Below, piece after piece: positions 40,984 through 52,368 of a DNA stretch of 64,000 nucleotides. Location: positions 62,001 through 126,000 of the forward strand of contig QHVT01000010.1 in the NCBI GenBank assembly GCA_003223645.1, given 5' to 3'. Both the position numbers and the translations under genes were made by a program. Position 1 is the stretch's first letter; each line of letters starts with the position of its first letter. The stretch comes from Acidobacteriota bacterium (GTDB lineage Bacteria > Acidobacteriota > Thermoanaerobaculia > Gp7-AA8). A model generated the notes under the pieces. The model was given only the letters and a program-made list of their open reading frames with translations, did not search any database and had not been told where the DNA came from.

Positions 40984-43854
40984 TCACGCCAGCGCCGCCT
41001 CCAGCTGCTCGGTCTTGAACGCTTCGATCACGTCGCCGACCTTGATGTCCTGGAACCTCTCGATGCCGATGCCGCACTCGAAGCCCTGCCGGACCTCGGA
41101 CACATCGTTCTTGAAGTGCCGCAGCGAGCCGATCTTGCCTTCGTAGATCACGCGGTTGTCGCGCAGGAGGCGCACGCTCGCGGTGCGCGGGATCACGCCG
41201 TCGACGACCATGCAGCCGGCGATGACGCCGATCTTCGGCACCTTGAAGGTGTCGCGCACTTCGGCGCGGCCCTGGAAGACTTCATGGAACTTCGGATCGA
41301 GCAGGCCGACCATCGCCGCCTTGATCTCGTCGACCAGCGTGTAGATGACGGTGTAGAGCCGGATGTCGACGCCTTCTTTTTCGGCGAGCTCCGCGGCGTT
41401 GCGCTCGGGACGGACGTTGAATCCGACGACGATCGCATCGGATGCGGTCGCGAGGAGAACATCGTTCGTCGAGATCGCGCCGACCGAGGAGTGGATGACG
41501 CTGACTTTGACCTCGGAGGTGGAGAGCTTGCGGAGTGTTTCGTTGAGCACTTCGACCGAGCCCTGCACGTCCGCTTTCACGATGAGGTTCAGCTCTTTCA
41601 CGCCACCGGTCTGCATGCGCTGGAAGAGCTGATCGAGCGACATGCGGCCGGAGCCTTGCTGCGCGGCATCGCGCGCCTTCTCCTGCCGCATTTGTCCGAT
41701 CATGCGCGCCTGCGTGTCGTCGTCGACGACGGCGATCGAGTCCCCCGCTTTCGGCACGTCATCGAAACCGGTGAGCTGTACCGGCGTCGCGGGACCGGCC
41801 TCGGTGATGCGCTTGCCGCGCTCGTCGCTCATCGCGCGCACGCGTCCCCAGGTCGAGCCGGAGAAGAACGGGTCGCCGATCTTCAGCGTACCGTCCTGGA
41901 TGAGAACCGTCCCGACGATGCCGCGTCCGACTTCCTTCTTCGCCTCGAGCACGACGCCCTTGGCGGGCATGTCGGGATTCGCTTTGAGATCGAGGAGATC
42001 GGCAGTCAGCACGATCATGTCGAGCAGATCGTCGATGCCTTTCTTCTGTTTCGCCGACACTTCGACCGACACCGTCTCGCCGCCCCACTGCTCGACGAGC
42101 ACGTTCGCATCGGCGAGCTCGCGGCGGACCTTCTCCGGATTCGCGTTCGGCTTGTCGATCTTGTTGATGGCGACGATCATCGGGACCTTCGCGGCTCTCG
42201 CGTGATCGATCGCTTCCTTCGTCTGCGGCATGACGCCGTCGTCGGCCGCGACGACGAGGACGACGATGTCCGTCACCTTCGCGCCGCGCGCGCGCATCAT
42301 CGTGAACGCTTCGTGACCCGGCGTGTCGAGAAAGACGATCTTGCGGCCCTTCTTCTCGACGTGGTACGCGCCGATGTGCTGCGTGATTCCGCCGGCTTCG
42401 CCTTCCGCGACGTTGGCCTCGCGGATGACGTCGAGGAGCGAGGTCTTGCCGTGGTCGACGTGACCCATGACGGTGATGACCGGCCCGCGCGGCACCGTGC
42501 CTTTTGCGTCGGTGCGCTCCATCGCCTCGAGCTCGAACGCTTCTTCGAACGAGACCATCTCGGCGTCGATCCCCAGCTCGCCGGCGACTTCCAGCGCGAG
42601 CTCCTTGCCCAACGGCTGGTTGATCGAGACCATCAGCCCCTTCTTCATGAAGAGGTGCTTCATCAGATCGTTCGCTCTGACGTCGAGCTTCTCGGCGAGC
42701 TCTTTCACCGTGACGCCTTCGGTCAGCGCGACCTTGCCGGTCGGCCTTTTGAACTCGAGCACTTTGGCAGTCGGAGCGGCTTGCTTGCGCGAGTCGCGGC
42801 GCGAAGAGACTTTCTTCGGCTCTTCGTCGAGGTCCGTCATCACGATGTCCGGACCGATGTCATCGGCGATGACCTGCGTTCCGGAGAACGGACCCTTCGT
42901 CAGGAGCTCCTGATCGAACTCCGCGGCGCGCGTCGTTTTTCCGCGCTTGCCGGTCTTCTTTTTCTGCTGCCCTTCCTCACCGGCCGTCTCTTCTTTCTTG
43001 CGGCGGATGATGTTCGAGCCGGGCATCAACGGCGGAGGCGGAGCGCCCATCGGACGTCCCGGTCCGCCGGGACGAAGACCCGGACCACCGCCGGGACTGC
43101 GCATGCCCGGACTCGCCGGACGCGCTCCCATCGGAGCGCCGGGACGCGCGCTCGGACCGCCGGGACGCGGACCACCCGGTCCGGCGGGACGTGCGCCCAT
43201 CGGCGCGCCGGGACGCTGTGCTCCCGGACCCGCTGGGCGCGGCGGTGGCGGAGGCGCACCTTGTCCCGCGTAATTCGGACGCGGACCTTGCGGAGCGCGC
43301 GCGCGCGGGCCGGTCGGTCCGATCGGACGTCGCGAGTCCGCGGCGGGCGGAACATGCGGCGGCGCGGCGGCCGGCACTTCTTTTTCCATGGCAGGGTGAG
43401 CAGCGGGAACGTCGGCGTGCACTTCCTTCGCGGCGACGCGCGGCTTCTCCTGCACCGGAGGCGCGGGCGGCGCTTCTTTCGCTGCGCGCTCCTCGGCCTC
43501 TGCGGCTTCGACGAACTCCGGGATGATGACGGTGGGCGTCGGCGGCGCGGCGACCGGCTCTTCCCCTTTCGGCGCCTCGGTCTTCTTGCGGACCGGCGGC
43601 TGCACGATCGGGCGCGGCGGGCGCACCGCTTCCTTCTTCTTCTCCAGTACCGGCTTGTCCTCGCGCATGATGACGCTTCTGCTGCGCGCGGTCAGCTTCT
43701 TGCCGGTAATCAGCGCCTGGATCACTTCAGGCTCGAGGACCTGATTCGCGTCCGATACTTCGGCGCCAAGCGACTGCAGTTGGAAGATGAGGTCCTTCTC
43801 GGACTTTCCCATCCTCTTCGCTACGTCGCTCACTCGAAACTTTGGTGCCGCCAT
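40984..43854 (-). CDS. infB: Translation initiation factor IF-2
   Basis: 956 residues. GTPase that positions initiator tRNA. Residues 1-55 form the N-terminal domain ([20 protein letters not shown]). They are followed by a long Pro/Gly/Arg/Ala-rich linker (about 120-290, repeated [13 protein letters not shown] blocks) and a second IF2_N domain. The G domain shows [14 protein letters not shown] (G1), [15 protein letters not shown] (G3) and [12 protein letters not shown] (G4). C-terminal domains II-IV complete it. The linker is unusually long and low-complexity; otherwise canonical. Confidence 0.98.
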   Translation of the reverse strand: MAAPKFRVSDVAKRMGKSEKDLIFQLQSLGAEVSDANQVLEPEVIQALITGKKLTARSRSVIMREDKPVLEKKKEAVRPPRPIVQPPVRKKTEAPKGEEPVAAPPTPTVIIPEFVEAAEAEERAAKEAPPAPPVQEKPRVAAKEVHADVPAAHPAMEKEVPAAAPPHVPPAADSRRPIGPTGPRARAPQGPRPNYAGQGAPPPPPRPAGPGAQRPGAPMGARPAGPGGPRPGGPSARPGAPMGARPASPGMRSPGGGPGLRPGGPGRPMGAPPPPLMPGSNIIRRKKEETAGEEGQQKKKTGKRGKTTRAAEFDQELLTKGPFSGTQVIADDIGPDIVMTDLDEEPKKVSSRRDSRKQAAPTAKVLEFKRPTGKVALTEGVTVKELAEKLDVRANDLMKHLFMKKGLMVSINQPLGKELALEVAGELGIDAEMVSFEEAFELEAMERTDAKGTVPRGPVITVMGHVDHGKTSLLDVIREANVAEGEAGGITQHIGAYHVEKKGRKIVFLDTPGHEAFTMMRARGAKVTDIVVLVVAADDGVMPQTKEAIDHARAAKVPMIVAINKIDKPNANPEKVRRELADANVLVEQWGGETVSVEVSAKQKKGIDDLLDMIVLTADLLDLKANPDMPAKGVVLEAKKEVGRGIVGTVLIQDGTLKIGDPFFSGSTWGRVRAMSDERGKRITEAGPATPVQLTGFDDVPKAGDSIAVVDDDTQARMIGQMRQEKARDAAQQGSGRMSLDQLFQRMQTGGVKELNLIVKADVQGSVEVLNETLRKLSTSEVKVSVIHSSVGAISTNDVLLATASDAIVVGFNVRPERNAAELAEKEGVDIRLYTVIYTLVDEIKAAMVGLLDPKFHEVFQGRAEVRDTFKVPKIGVIAGCMVVDGVIPRTASVRLLRDNRVIYEGKIGSLRHFKNDVSEVRQGFECGIGIERFQDIKVGDVIEAFKTEQLEAALA

Positions 43855-43922
43855 TCAATCTCCCTGGGGTTTCCCGCCTAACCGTCGTGCTTGTGTTTTT
43901 CTTTACATGATGACGTCTCGCG

Positions 43923-45437
<1,515 letters not shown>

Positions 45438-45478
45438 CACGTTCTCGCTGCTTGCCTTCTCTGCTGCGGCGCGCCGTG

Positions 45479-45946
45479 TCACAGCTCTACCTCCAGACGT
45501 GTTTCCTTGATGTCGGCGAGAGGGATCGCGTAGTCCGGATCCTTCTTCACCGCGGGGTCGGACACCACGACCGTCTCGCCGTCGAATTCCTTCAGACGGC
45601 CGACGATGACGTGCAGTCCTCGAACAGCCTTGCCGGTTTTGACCCGCACGAACCTGCCGAGGAACTTCTGATAGTCCGACGGTTTATAGAACCTGCGATC
45701 GAGTCCGGGCGACGAAACCTGCAGCTCGTACTCGGCGGGAATCGGATCTTCGACGTCGAGCCAGGTCGAGACCTGCGTCGACACGAGCTGGCAGTCGTCG
45801 ATCGTGACGCCGCCGTCTTTGTCGATGTCGACACGCAGCAAGTAGCCGCGTCCCTGTTTCCGATAATCAATGTGAACGAGCTCCAGCCCTTCGGATTCGA
45901 CGATCCGCTGGATCTGCTCCTCCACATGGCCCGGTACGTCGTTCAA
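45479..45946 (-). CDS. rimP: Ribosome maturation factor RimP
   Basis: 155 residues. Needed for 30S assembly. Seen: IVESEGLELVHIDYRKQGRG, LRVDIDKDGGVTIDDCQLVS, and ELQVSSPGLDRRFYKPSDY, all family hallmarks. First gene of the operon. Immediately upstream stands a terminator serving the previous gene. Confidence 0.96.
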   Translation of the reverse strand: MNDVPGHVEEQIQRIVESEGLELVHIDYRKQGRGYLLRVDIDKDGGVTIDDCQLVSTQVSTWLDVEDPIPAEYELQVSSPGLDRRFYKPSDYQKFLGRFVRVKTGKAVRGLHVIVGRLKEFDGETVVVSDPAVKKDPDYAIPLADIKETRLEVEL

Positions 45947-45961
45947 ATTTTCGCCCCTAGA

Positions 45962-45992
45962 ACAAAAAAAGCGGCCGATCGGCCGCTTTCGA
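45962..45992 (-). terminator. Rho-independent terminator
   Basis: On the minus strand, AAGCGGCC-GATC-GGCCGCTT is followed by a run of T (AAAAAAA on the plus strand at 45962-45968). It ends transcription of the exported-protein gene at 46162-47205 just before rimP. Confidence 0.85.
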
Positions 45993-46074
45993 AAGTTGTG
46001 TTGCTCGAAAGCCGTCGAATACTAACACACCATTGCGAGCGGCAACAACAGAGGGTGCCGCGGGGTGATTCCGG

Positions 46075-46140
46075 TGTGTAAGGCGGGCTTTCCAGCCCGC
46101 CCCAAAACGAAAACGGCGGGCTGAAAAGCCCGCCGCCACA
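46075..46140. repeat. Palindromic element, family K
   Basis: TGTGTAAGGCGGGCTTTCCA plus GCCCGCC, and the opposing GGCGGGCTGAAAAGCCCGCC with GCCACA. Each arm is itself a GGCGGGCT...AGCCCGCC hairpin, so two nested structures are possible. Confidence 0.82.
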
Positions 46141-46161
46141 CGAGAGGAAATCGAAGAAATA

Positions 46162-47205
46162 TTAGTGGTGCACGCTGCGGCGCATGAGCGTCTTGCCCGA
46201 GCCCTGCGTCGACGGATAAATCGCCGCGATCGCTTCCGGTCCGAGCTCCTTCAGATACTGCGGCTCGAGCGTGGTCGCGTCGCCCGACGCGTTGTCGAGG
46301 ACTGAACCGTACGCGAGGAACGCCGGGCAGCCCTGGCCGCCGCACGAGGTCGGAACGTCCGAGCCTTCCGCGGTGCTGTTGGTCTGTTCGACGACGACAA
46401 AGAAGTTCGAGCCGGTGAACTCTGTCCCGAACCAGTCACCGATACCCTTCGGCGCGGTGCTGCCGAGAGGTCCAAGGGTGACGGTCGCTTCTTTCTTCTT
46501 GTCGGTGTCGGTCATCGTGCCCTGATAGAGCGTCAGTTTGATCGTCGTGCGCGAATACTGCGACGCGTTGACCACGCCGATATTCGTGCGGACAGTGCCG
46601 ACGGCACCGGCGAGACCGGTCTGCGTGACGCCGGTGATGAAGAGCTTGTCGAGGCCGGAGTTCGACTGCAGCGAGCTGACGAAGTTGTACCAGGGAACGC
46701 CGGAGAACAGCTGGCCGGTAATGCGGCGATTCGCCGCCGGCAGCGCAGGGTCGTCACCAGGGATCTGATAGATGCGGCTCTCGACACTGATCGCGCGGAA
46801 GTTCGGGCTCACGCCGGTGTTCGGATCCTGCGTGTCGGTTCCACAGCTCGCGCTCTTCTTGCAGCCGTTGAAGATCAGCTGACCGAACGCGTTGCCCTGC
46901 AGGTTCAGGGCGCTTCTGAAGAAGTCGAGGTACTCCTTCCGCTCGAAGCCCTTGAGCGTGATCACGTTCTTGAACTCCGTGCCCGTGCCGCCACCTTCAC
47001 TCGCTGCCTGATAGATGACCGACACTTCGACGTCGTCGGACGAGAGATTGGAGATGTAGACGTCGGAAATGAACGTACCGCTCGATCCGGCCGCGTGACC
47101 CGCTGCCGGGACGTAGACCTGATCGGCACCACGGAAGTTGCTTGCGGACGCTCCAACTGCCACGAGCATGAAAGCCGCCGCAATACCAAGCTTCTTCATG
47201 AACAT
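46162..47205 (-). CDS. Exported hypothetical protein
   Basis: 347 residues. Signal peptide (residues 1-23, KKLGIAAAFMLVAVGASAS) after AGGGG. The mature part is Ser/Gly/Asn-rich and strand-rich (YVPAAGHAAGSSGTFISDVY; VYISNLSSDDVEVSVIYQAA). Cys residues (NGCKKSASC, SCGGQGC) probably form disulphides. The style matches acidobacterial exported proteins with an N-terminal VYVPAAAH-SGxxGTxWxTD-type module, but I cannot name a function. A terminator follows at 45.98 kb, so it is monocistronic. Confidence 0.75.
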   Translation of the reverse strand: MFMKKLGIAAAFMLVAVGASASNFRGADQVYVPAAGHAAGSSGTFISDVYISNLSSDDVEVSVIYQAASEGGGTGTEFKNVITLKGFERKEYLDFFRSALNLQGNAFGQLIFNGCKKSASCGTDTQDPNTGVSPNFRAISVESRIYQIPGDDPALPAANRRITGQLFSGVPWYNFVSSLQSNSGLDKLFITGVTQTGLAGAVGTVRTNIGVVNASQYSRTTIKLTLYQGTMTDTDKKKEATVTLGPLGSTAPKGIGDWFGTEFTGSNFFVVVEQTNSTAEGSDVPTSCGGQGCPAFLAYGSVLDNASGDATTLEPQYLKELGPEAIAAIYPSTQGSGKTLMRRSVHH

Positions 47206-47371
47206 TTTTTCCCCTTTTGCTAACCGCTGGATTTTAGATATTTGAAGTACTCGATCGGTTATGCTGCCCGCGCATTCTAAACGATCTTTTGCTCGTTCGG
47301 ATAGCCCTAACAATAACGATATACGGACGTGTTGTCCAAAACGTCACTGCTCTCCTCCGTATACTCCAACC

Positions 47372-48331
47372 GTGCTGGAACGCCAGTTTGTAACAGTCAC
47401 AGCCGCTCAGGACGGTCTCCGGCTCGACCGTGCGCTGGGCGAGCTCTTCCCTGCCCACAGCCGCAGCGCGCTCGCACGTCTGGTCGAAGAAGAGCACGTC
47501 CGGTTGGACGGCAGAACGGCGAAAAAACCTTCGCAGCGGGTGGAAAGCGGACAAGGGATCGAGATCGATTTCCCCGATGCCGCGTCGGCGACTGTCGAGG
47601 CGCAGGAACTTCCGCTGCACATTCTTCATGAGGACGACGATCTCATCGTGATCGACAAGCCGGCCGGTCTCGTCGTTCATCCCGCCGCGGGTCATCGCGA
47701 TCAGACGCTCGTCAACGCGCTCCTGTTTACGGTGAAAGATCTCAGCGGAATCGGAGGTGAGATCCGTCCCGGCATCGTGCATCGACTCGATAAAGACACG
47801 AGCGGTGTGATGGTCATCGCGAAAAACGATGAAGCGCATCGCAAGCTCACCGCCGCCTGGGGAACGGACGCGGTGAAGAAAGAGTACCTCGCGCTCGTCT
47901 ACGGCACGCCGTCAACGGATCGAGGAACGATCGATGCCGCGATCGGCCGCGATCCGCGCGACCGCAAACGCATGGCCGTCGTCGCGCACGGACGCCGCGC
48001 CATCACCGAGTATGAGGTCGCGCAGCGATTGCGCTACGTCTCGCTCCTCCGCTGCACGCTGCGCACGGGACGCACGCATCAGATTCGCGTGCACCTCAAA
48101 CACATCGGACATCCGATCGTCGGCGATCCCGTCTACTCCGGACCGCAGTGGCGCGGCATTCCCGAGAAGCGCGTACAGCGCGCGATCGCGCGCATGGAGC
48201 GGCAGGCGCTGCACGCGGTACGACTCACGTTTCCGCATCCGGCGACCGGCGAGACGATGACGATGGAAGCGGCGCTGCCACACGATTTCGCTTCGCTGCT
48301 CGACGAGCTCTCGTCATCCCAGAACAGATAG
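47372..48331 (+). CDS. RluD-family pseudouridine synthase
   Basis: 319 residues from a GTG start (VLERQFVTV). The N-terminal S4 domain (LRLDRALGELFPAHSRSALA) is followed by the RluA/RluD core with the catalytic-Asp motif HRLDKDTSGVMVIAKND. DDLIVIDKPAGLVVHPAAGH, GRTHQIRVHLKHIGHPIVGD and ALHAVRLTFPHP complete it. Architecture equals RluD (23S rRNA U1911/1915/1917), but RluC or RluB-type specificity cannot be excluded. The TAG stop lies within a hairpin that also carries the stop of the convergent ftcD. Confidence 0.92.
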   Translation: MLERQFVTVTAAQDGLRLDRALGELFPAHSRSALARLVEEEHVRLDGRTAKKPSQRVESGQGIEIDFPDAASATVEAQELPLHILHEDDDLIVIDKPAGLVVHPAAGHRDQTLVNALLFTVKDLSGIGGEIRPGIVHRLDKDTSGVMVIAKNDEAHRKLTAAWGTDAVKKEYLALVYGTPSTDRGTIDAAIGRDPRDRKRMAVVAHGRRAITEYEVAQRLRYVSLLRCTLRTGRTHQIRVHLKHIGHPIVGDPVYSGPQWRGIPEKRVQRAIARMERQALHAVRLTFPHPATGETMTMEAALPHDFASLLDELSSSQNR

Positions 48332-48376
48332 GACAGATAGGACGTGCTATCGGTCCTATCGGTCCTATCTGTCCTA
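48325..48376. repeat. Palindromic element, family E, holding two convergent stop codons
   Basis: ACAGATAGGACAGATAGGAC pairs with GTCCTATCGGTCCTATCTGT. The RluD-type gene ends with the TAG at 48329-48331, and ftcD ends with the TAG (CTA on plus) at 48374-48376. Confidence 0.85.
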
Positions 48377-50038
48377 CAAGCTCCCCCGCAACTTCTCGAG
48401 AATCTCACGCTCCGCTTCCGCGTGCGCGCTCTTCGCCGCCGCCCACGCCGCGTCCGCGCGCGCGAGCAATGCTGCGCGGCGCGCGGCATCAGTGAGACCG
48501 CCGAGGTTGATGCAGACGTTTTGATAGGCGCCGGCGCCGCCGGCACGCGCCATCTGCGCGCCGACTCCGGCGTCGGAGAGCGACGCCTGCAAGCCGATGC
48601 GTGCGATCTCGCGGTTCAGCTCGACGATCTCCGGACAAGCTTCGAGCACGCCGAGCGGAACTTCGGCCGCGGCGACCGTCGCATCGGCGAGCGCCGCTTC
48701 GCGGGCGGGATTGTCTTTCGGCATCCGCATCACGTCGAGCAGGGCATCGAATGCAGCGGTGTCGGCGTCGACCGCTGCGAGCATCCGATCCTTCAACTCC
48801 TGCGCGCGCACCGCGATGCGATCGAGATCGCTCTGTTTCGACTCGAATCCCTTCTTCGTGTGCGACAGCACGGCCACCATCGACGCGAGCCCCGCCGCCA
48901 TCGACGCGGCGAGCGCGGACACCGATCCGCCGCCCGGCGCCGGCGACTCGCTCGACAACTCGTCGGTGAACTCGCGCAGCGACATCGACGCAAGCGGCGC
49001 CGGCGTCGCGAGCCGGTACTCGATCACGCGCTCCTTCGGATCGAACTCCTTCACCTCCGACAACCCGAGCGTGCGAATCGCCGCGTGCACGAGCGCGGAC
49101 TCCGGCACTCCGGTCGGACGTCCCATCTTCTCGAGGTAGTGACGGCCGGAGTCGAGCAGCACCTGACGCGGAACGAGTCCGACGATCTCTGATCCCGTCA
49201 CGCGCAAACCGCGCTCGCGCGCACGCTCGTCGCACGTGTCGAAGACAACGTGCAGCGGCGTGACGTCGAGGTCTGTCAGATTGATTGACACCTGCGCGCA
49301 GCCGAACTCCGGAATCACCCACCCCACTGCCTTTACGGCTTTCAGGATCCCCGGCTCCCATACCGGCTCGCCCTTGGCGTCGAGCACCGGCTGATCGTTG
49401 GCATTGCGTTTCATGCGGCCGCGCTCGCGGATGTCGAACGCGACGCGATTCGCGAGCCGCTTGTCGAGCGTGTTGAGATTCACGTTGTATGCGACGAGGA
49501 ACTTGCGCGCGCCGACGACGGTCGCGCCGGAGCGCGGCACGAACTGCATCGGGCCGTAGTCCGGCTTCCACGACGGGTCCTGCAACTTCCGCTCGCATCC
49601 TTCATATTCGCCCTCGCGGATGTCCGCGAGGTTGCGCCGATGCGGCGCGCTGCACGCGTGCTCGTACAAATACACCGGCACGCCGAGCTCCTTGCCGATC
49701 CGCTCGCCGAGGCGTCGCGCGAGGTCCGCGCATTCCTCCATCGTCACGTTCGCGACCGGGATGAACGGCACGACGTCGACCGCGCCGATGCGCGGATGCG
49801 CGCCGCGATGCGTCGTCATGTCGATCATCTCCACACCCTTTTGCGTGAGACGAAACGCCGCCTCCAGCACCGACTCCGGATCGCCGACGAACGTGATGAC
49901 CGTACGATTCGTGTCCGCGCCCGGATCGACATTGAGCAACGTGACGCCGCTGACCGACGCCGCCGCGGCCGCCACCGCGTTGTACACCTCAGGCCTGCGG
50001 CCGTCCGAAATGTTGGGAACGCACTCAACGAGCTTCAT
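48374..50038 (-). CDS. ftcD: Bifunctional glutamate formimidoyltransferase / formimidoyl-THF cyclodeaminase
   Basis: 554 residues. The N-terminal formiminotransferase part (residues 1-about 300) shows VECVPNISDGRRPEV, THRGAHPRIGAVDVVPFIP and VGARKFLVAYNVNLNT. The cyclodeaminase part (about 350-550) shows FTDELSSESPAPGGGSVSAL and later GGAGAYQNVCINL. It transfers the formimino group of histidine degradation to THF and then releases ammonia. The fused form is well known in eukaryotes and some bacteria. No hut genes are near it in this window. Confidence 0.95.
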   Translation of the reverse strand: MKLVECVPNISDGRRPEVYNAVAAAAASVSGVTLLNVDPGADTNRTVITFVGDPESVLEAAFRLTQKGVEMIDMTTHRGAHPRIGAVDVVPFIPVANVTMEECADLARRLGERIGKELGVPVYLYEHACSAPHRRNLADIREGEYEGCERKLQDPSWKPDYGPMQFVPRSGATVVGARKFLVAYNVNLNTLDKRLANRVAFDIRERGRMKRNANDQPVLDAKGEPVWEPGILKAVKAVGWVIPEFGCAQVSINLTDLDVTPLHVVFDTCDERARERGLRVTGSEIVGLVPRQVLLDSGRHYLEKMGRPTGVPESALVHAAIRTLGLSEVKEFDPKERVIEYRLATPAPLASMSLREFTDELSSESPAPGGGSVSALAASMAAGLASMVAVLSHTKKGFESKQSDLDRIAVRAQELKDRMLAAVDADTAAFDALLDVMRMPKDNPAREAALADATVAAAEVPLGVLEACPEIVELNREIARIGLQASLSDAGVGAQMARAGGAGAYQNVCINLGGLTDAARRAALLARADAAWAAAKSAHAEAEREILEKLRGSL

Positions 50039-50093
50039 GCGCGGCGGATGCTATCGCACCGCTGCGCGGGCGATGAGCTTGACCGACACGAAT

Positions 50094-50188
50094 GTGGCGA
50101 CCGCTGCCCTCAGCGGTCGCGGCGGCGCGAAGCGCCGCTGGCGCCTCCATAGGCGGCTGTGGTGACCGCTGACGGCAGCGGTCACCAC
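50094..50188. repeat. Palindromic element, family J (intergenic copy)
   Basis: GTGGCGACCGCTGCCCTCAG and the facing GTGACCGCTGACGGCAGCGG plus TCACCAC, with an inner GGCGCGAAGCGCC hairpin. Family member of the insertion in the phosphohexomutase gene. Confidence 0.85.
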
Positions 50189-50216
50189 AACCCACTGTTT
50201 CAAGTTTGGCGGCGTA

Positions 50217-51158
50217 CTACGCCGTGTCCGGCCGCGTCCGCACCGACATCCAACTCCCCGCCCACCCCGCGAGCATGCCGCCCGCGATCAGCGCGAGGAT
50301 CTTCTGCCACGGCAGAAAGCCGGCGAAGAGGAAGCCCCAGAGGATCGAGCTCGACGGCGCGAGCGCGCGGCGGCCGGCTTCGAAGAGCGCGAAGAGGAGC
50401 GCGACCGAAAGGCAGCCGCCGATGAGTCCCTGCAGGAAGCCCTCGATGAGAAACGGTCCGCGGATCATGCGCTCGGTCGCGCCGACGAGGCGCATGATCT
50501 CGATCTCTTCGCGATAGAGCATCATCGTCAATCGAATGACGTTCGCGATCGTGAACGCCGCCGCGATCGCGAGCACACCCCCGGCGATGAGGCCCGCGAC
50601 GTTGATGATCTGAATCAGCCGTCGCAGCCGCACGATCCACTCCCAGTCGTACTGCACCTGATCGACGCCGGGCAGCGCGCGGATCGCGTTCATGCGCATG
50701 TTGAACGCGCGCGACTGCGCGAGCGCGGGAGTGACGTCGATCTCGAACGACGGCGGAAACGGATTCGCGTCGAGCTGTCCGACCACGGCCGACAGATTCG
50801 CGAAGTACTTTTTGAATCGCGCGAGCGCTACTTCGCGCGTGACGAAGCGCCGCTGTGCGAGCGTGCGATCGCCCGCCAAATTCTGACCGACTGCCGCGAT
50901 CTGCTGCACCGTCGCCTCGGGGGCTAGATAGATCACGACTCGCGATCGTCCCTGCCACTCCGCGGCGGCGCGCCCGAGGTTCTCGGCGACGAGGAGAAAC
51001 GCGCCTACGGTGACGAGCGAGATGGTGATCATCGCCACGGCGACGAAACTCGTGCGCTTCGAGACCCAGATGCGTCGCACGGCTTCGCGGAAAAAATAGG
51101 AGAAGCTGTTGGAAGGGATCTCGGGCTCGCGGCGGCCGGGGATGAACTCGCGAGGCAT
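50217..51158 (-). CDS. ftsX: Cell division protein FtsX
   Basis: 313 residues, four membrane spans (about 40-62, 185-210, 233-255 and 278-300). A large periplasmic domain lies between the first two. Family regions include VSKRTSFVAVAMITISLV, FTIANVIRLTMMLYREEIEI and MRLVGATERMIRGPFLIEG. With FtsE it forms an ABC-type complex that activates septal amidases. It lies downstream of ftsE with a family A hairpin between them. Confidence 0.95.
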   Translation of the reverse strand: MPREFIPGRREPEIPSNSFSYFFREAVRRIWVSKRTSFVAVAMITISLVTVGAFLLVAENLGRAAAEWQGRSRVVIYLAPEATVQQIAAVGQNLAGDRTLAQRRFVTREVALARFKKYFANLSAVVGQLDANPFPPSFEIDVTPALAQSRAFNMRMNAIRALPGVDQVQYDWEWIVRLRRLIQIINVAGLIAGGVLAIAAAFTIANVIRLTMMLYREEIEIMRLVGATERMIRGPFLIEGFLQGLIGGCLSVALLFALFEAGRRALAPSSSILWGFLFAGFLPWQKILALIAGGMLAGWAGSWMSVRTRPDTA

Positions 51159-51166
51159 TAGATGAC

Positions 51167-51266
51167 GGCAGAAGGCAGAACGCAGAAGGCAGAAGTGAGA
51201 AGGTTGGCGTGCACGCGGCGCTCGCGTGTTCTGCCTTCTGCTTTCTGCCTTCTGCCTTCTGCCTTC
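51167..51266. repeat. Palindromic element, family A, inside the ftsE-ftsX operon
   Basis: GGCAGAAGGCAGAACGCAGA with the facing TTCTGCCTTCTGCTTTCTGC; arms of about 35 bp. It occupies nearly the whole gap between the ftsE stop and the ftsX start. Confidence 0.85.
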
Positions 51267-51978
51267 ATCCCCCGATCCCGAAGATCCCTTCGCGCGCGGG
51301 CGCGCGCTCGACCGGCCGCGGTTTCTCTTCGATGAGCCGTCCGTGCTCGAGCACGATCACGCGGCGTCCGCTGCTGCGAATCAGCTCGCGGTCATGCGTC
51401 GCCAGCAGCACCGTCGATCCACGCAGGTTCGCTTCCGAGAAAATGTGCAGGATCTCGCGCGACAGATCGGGATCGAGATTTCCGGTCGGCTCGTCGGCGA
51501 TCAGCACGAGCGGATCATTGATGAGCGCGCGCGCGATCGCGACGCGCTGCTGCTCGCCGCCCGACAGCTGCGGCGGATACGCGTTCAGCTTGTGATGCAG
51601 GTCGACGCTGCGCAGCGCCTGATACGCCTTTTTCTTGTGCTCCTTCGGCGCGACGTTGAGCACCGTGAGGATGAACGAGAGGTTCTCGAACACCGTCATC
51701 CGCTCGATCAGTTTGAAGTCCTGAAACACCATTCCGATCTCGCGCCGAAAGTATGGAAGCTGCGACGGCTTCATCGCAGCGAGGTTGCGCCCGTTGACGA
51801 TGATCTGTCCTTCCGTCGTCGTCATCTGACGCAGAATCAGCTTCAGCAGCGTCGACTTTCCCGCGCCGCTCGGGCCCGTGAGAAAAACGAACTCGCCTTT
51901 CTCGACGTGAAACGTGACGTCGTTCAGCGCCGTGGAATAGCGATCGAAGCGCTTCGTCACGTGATAGAAATGGATCAT
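51265..51978 (-). CDS. ftsE: Cell division ATP-binding protein FtsE
   Basis: 237 residues, ABC ATPase. Walker A FLTGPSGAGKSTLLKLI, Q-loop RREIGMVFQDFKLI, signature [15 protein letters not shown], and Walker B VLIADEPTGNLDPDLS. It ends with a short Pro/Arg-rich tail. It is the partner of FtsX and opposes crcB across a 13-bp divergent gap. Confidence 0.96.
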   Translation of the reverse strand: MIHFYHVTKRFDRYSTALNDVTFHVEKGEFVFLTGPSGAGKSTLLKLILRQMTTTEGQIIVNGRNLAAMKPSQLPYFRREIGMVFQDFKLIERMTVFENLSFILTVLNVAPKEHKKKAYQALRSVDLHHKLNAYPPQLSGGEQQRVAIARALINDPLVLIADEPTGNLDPDLSREILHIFSEANLRGSTVLLATHDRELIRSSGRRVIVLEHGRLIEEKPRPVERAPAREGIFGIGG

Positions 51979-51991
51979 CGAGCGTCACCTC

Positions 51992-52366
51992 ATGATAGCC
52001 CGCTTCTTTCTCGTCTGCCTCGGCGGCGCCCTCGGCAGCGGCGCGCGCTACGCGACGTCTGTGTGGGCGGCAGGCGCAATCGGCACCGCGTTTCCGTTCG
52101 GCACGCTCATTGTTAACCTGCTCGGTTCGTTTGTTCTCGGCTTCCTCATGCACGCGATCCCGGTGTCGTCCGATCTGCGGCTCACGCTGACGACGGGCGT
52201 GATGGGCGGCTTCACGACGTATTCGACGTTCAACTACGAAACGATGCAGTACTTTCGCGAGGGAGCGTTAGCGGTCGGCTTCGTCAACGTGTTGACGACC
52301 GTCGCCGGCTGCCTCGTCGCCGGATTTCTCGGCTTCGCACTCGCGCGATTGATCTTCGGGAGGTGA
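51992..52366 (+). CDS. crcB: Fluoride exporter CrcB/Fluc
   Basis: 124 residues with four hydrophobic segments. The motifs GGALGSGARYATSVW, FGTLIVNLLGSFVLGF and TTGVMGGFTTYSTFNYE are diagnostic of Fluc channels (dual-topology dimer expelling fluoride). The start is only 13 bp from the divergent ftsE, so no fluoride riboswitch fits upstream. Followed by a DUF190 gene, its frequent partner. Confidence 0.96.
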   Translation: MIARFFLVCLGGALGSGARYATSVWAAGAIGTAFPFGTLIVNLLGSFVLGFLMHAIPVSSDLRLTLTTGVMGGFTTYSTFNYETMQYFREGALAVGFVNVLTTVAGCLVAGFLGFALARLIFGR

Positions 52367-52368
52367 CG

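Noticed and set aside
41000-43880. A very long plus-strand ORF opposite infB
   Set aside because: Shadow of the GC-rich infB gene; Asp/Arg/His-rich translation with no domain.
51979-51991. A fluoride riboswitch before crcB
   Set aside because: Only 13 bp separate crcB from the divergent ftsE and no pseudoknot-like sequence is present.
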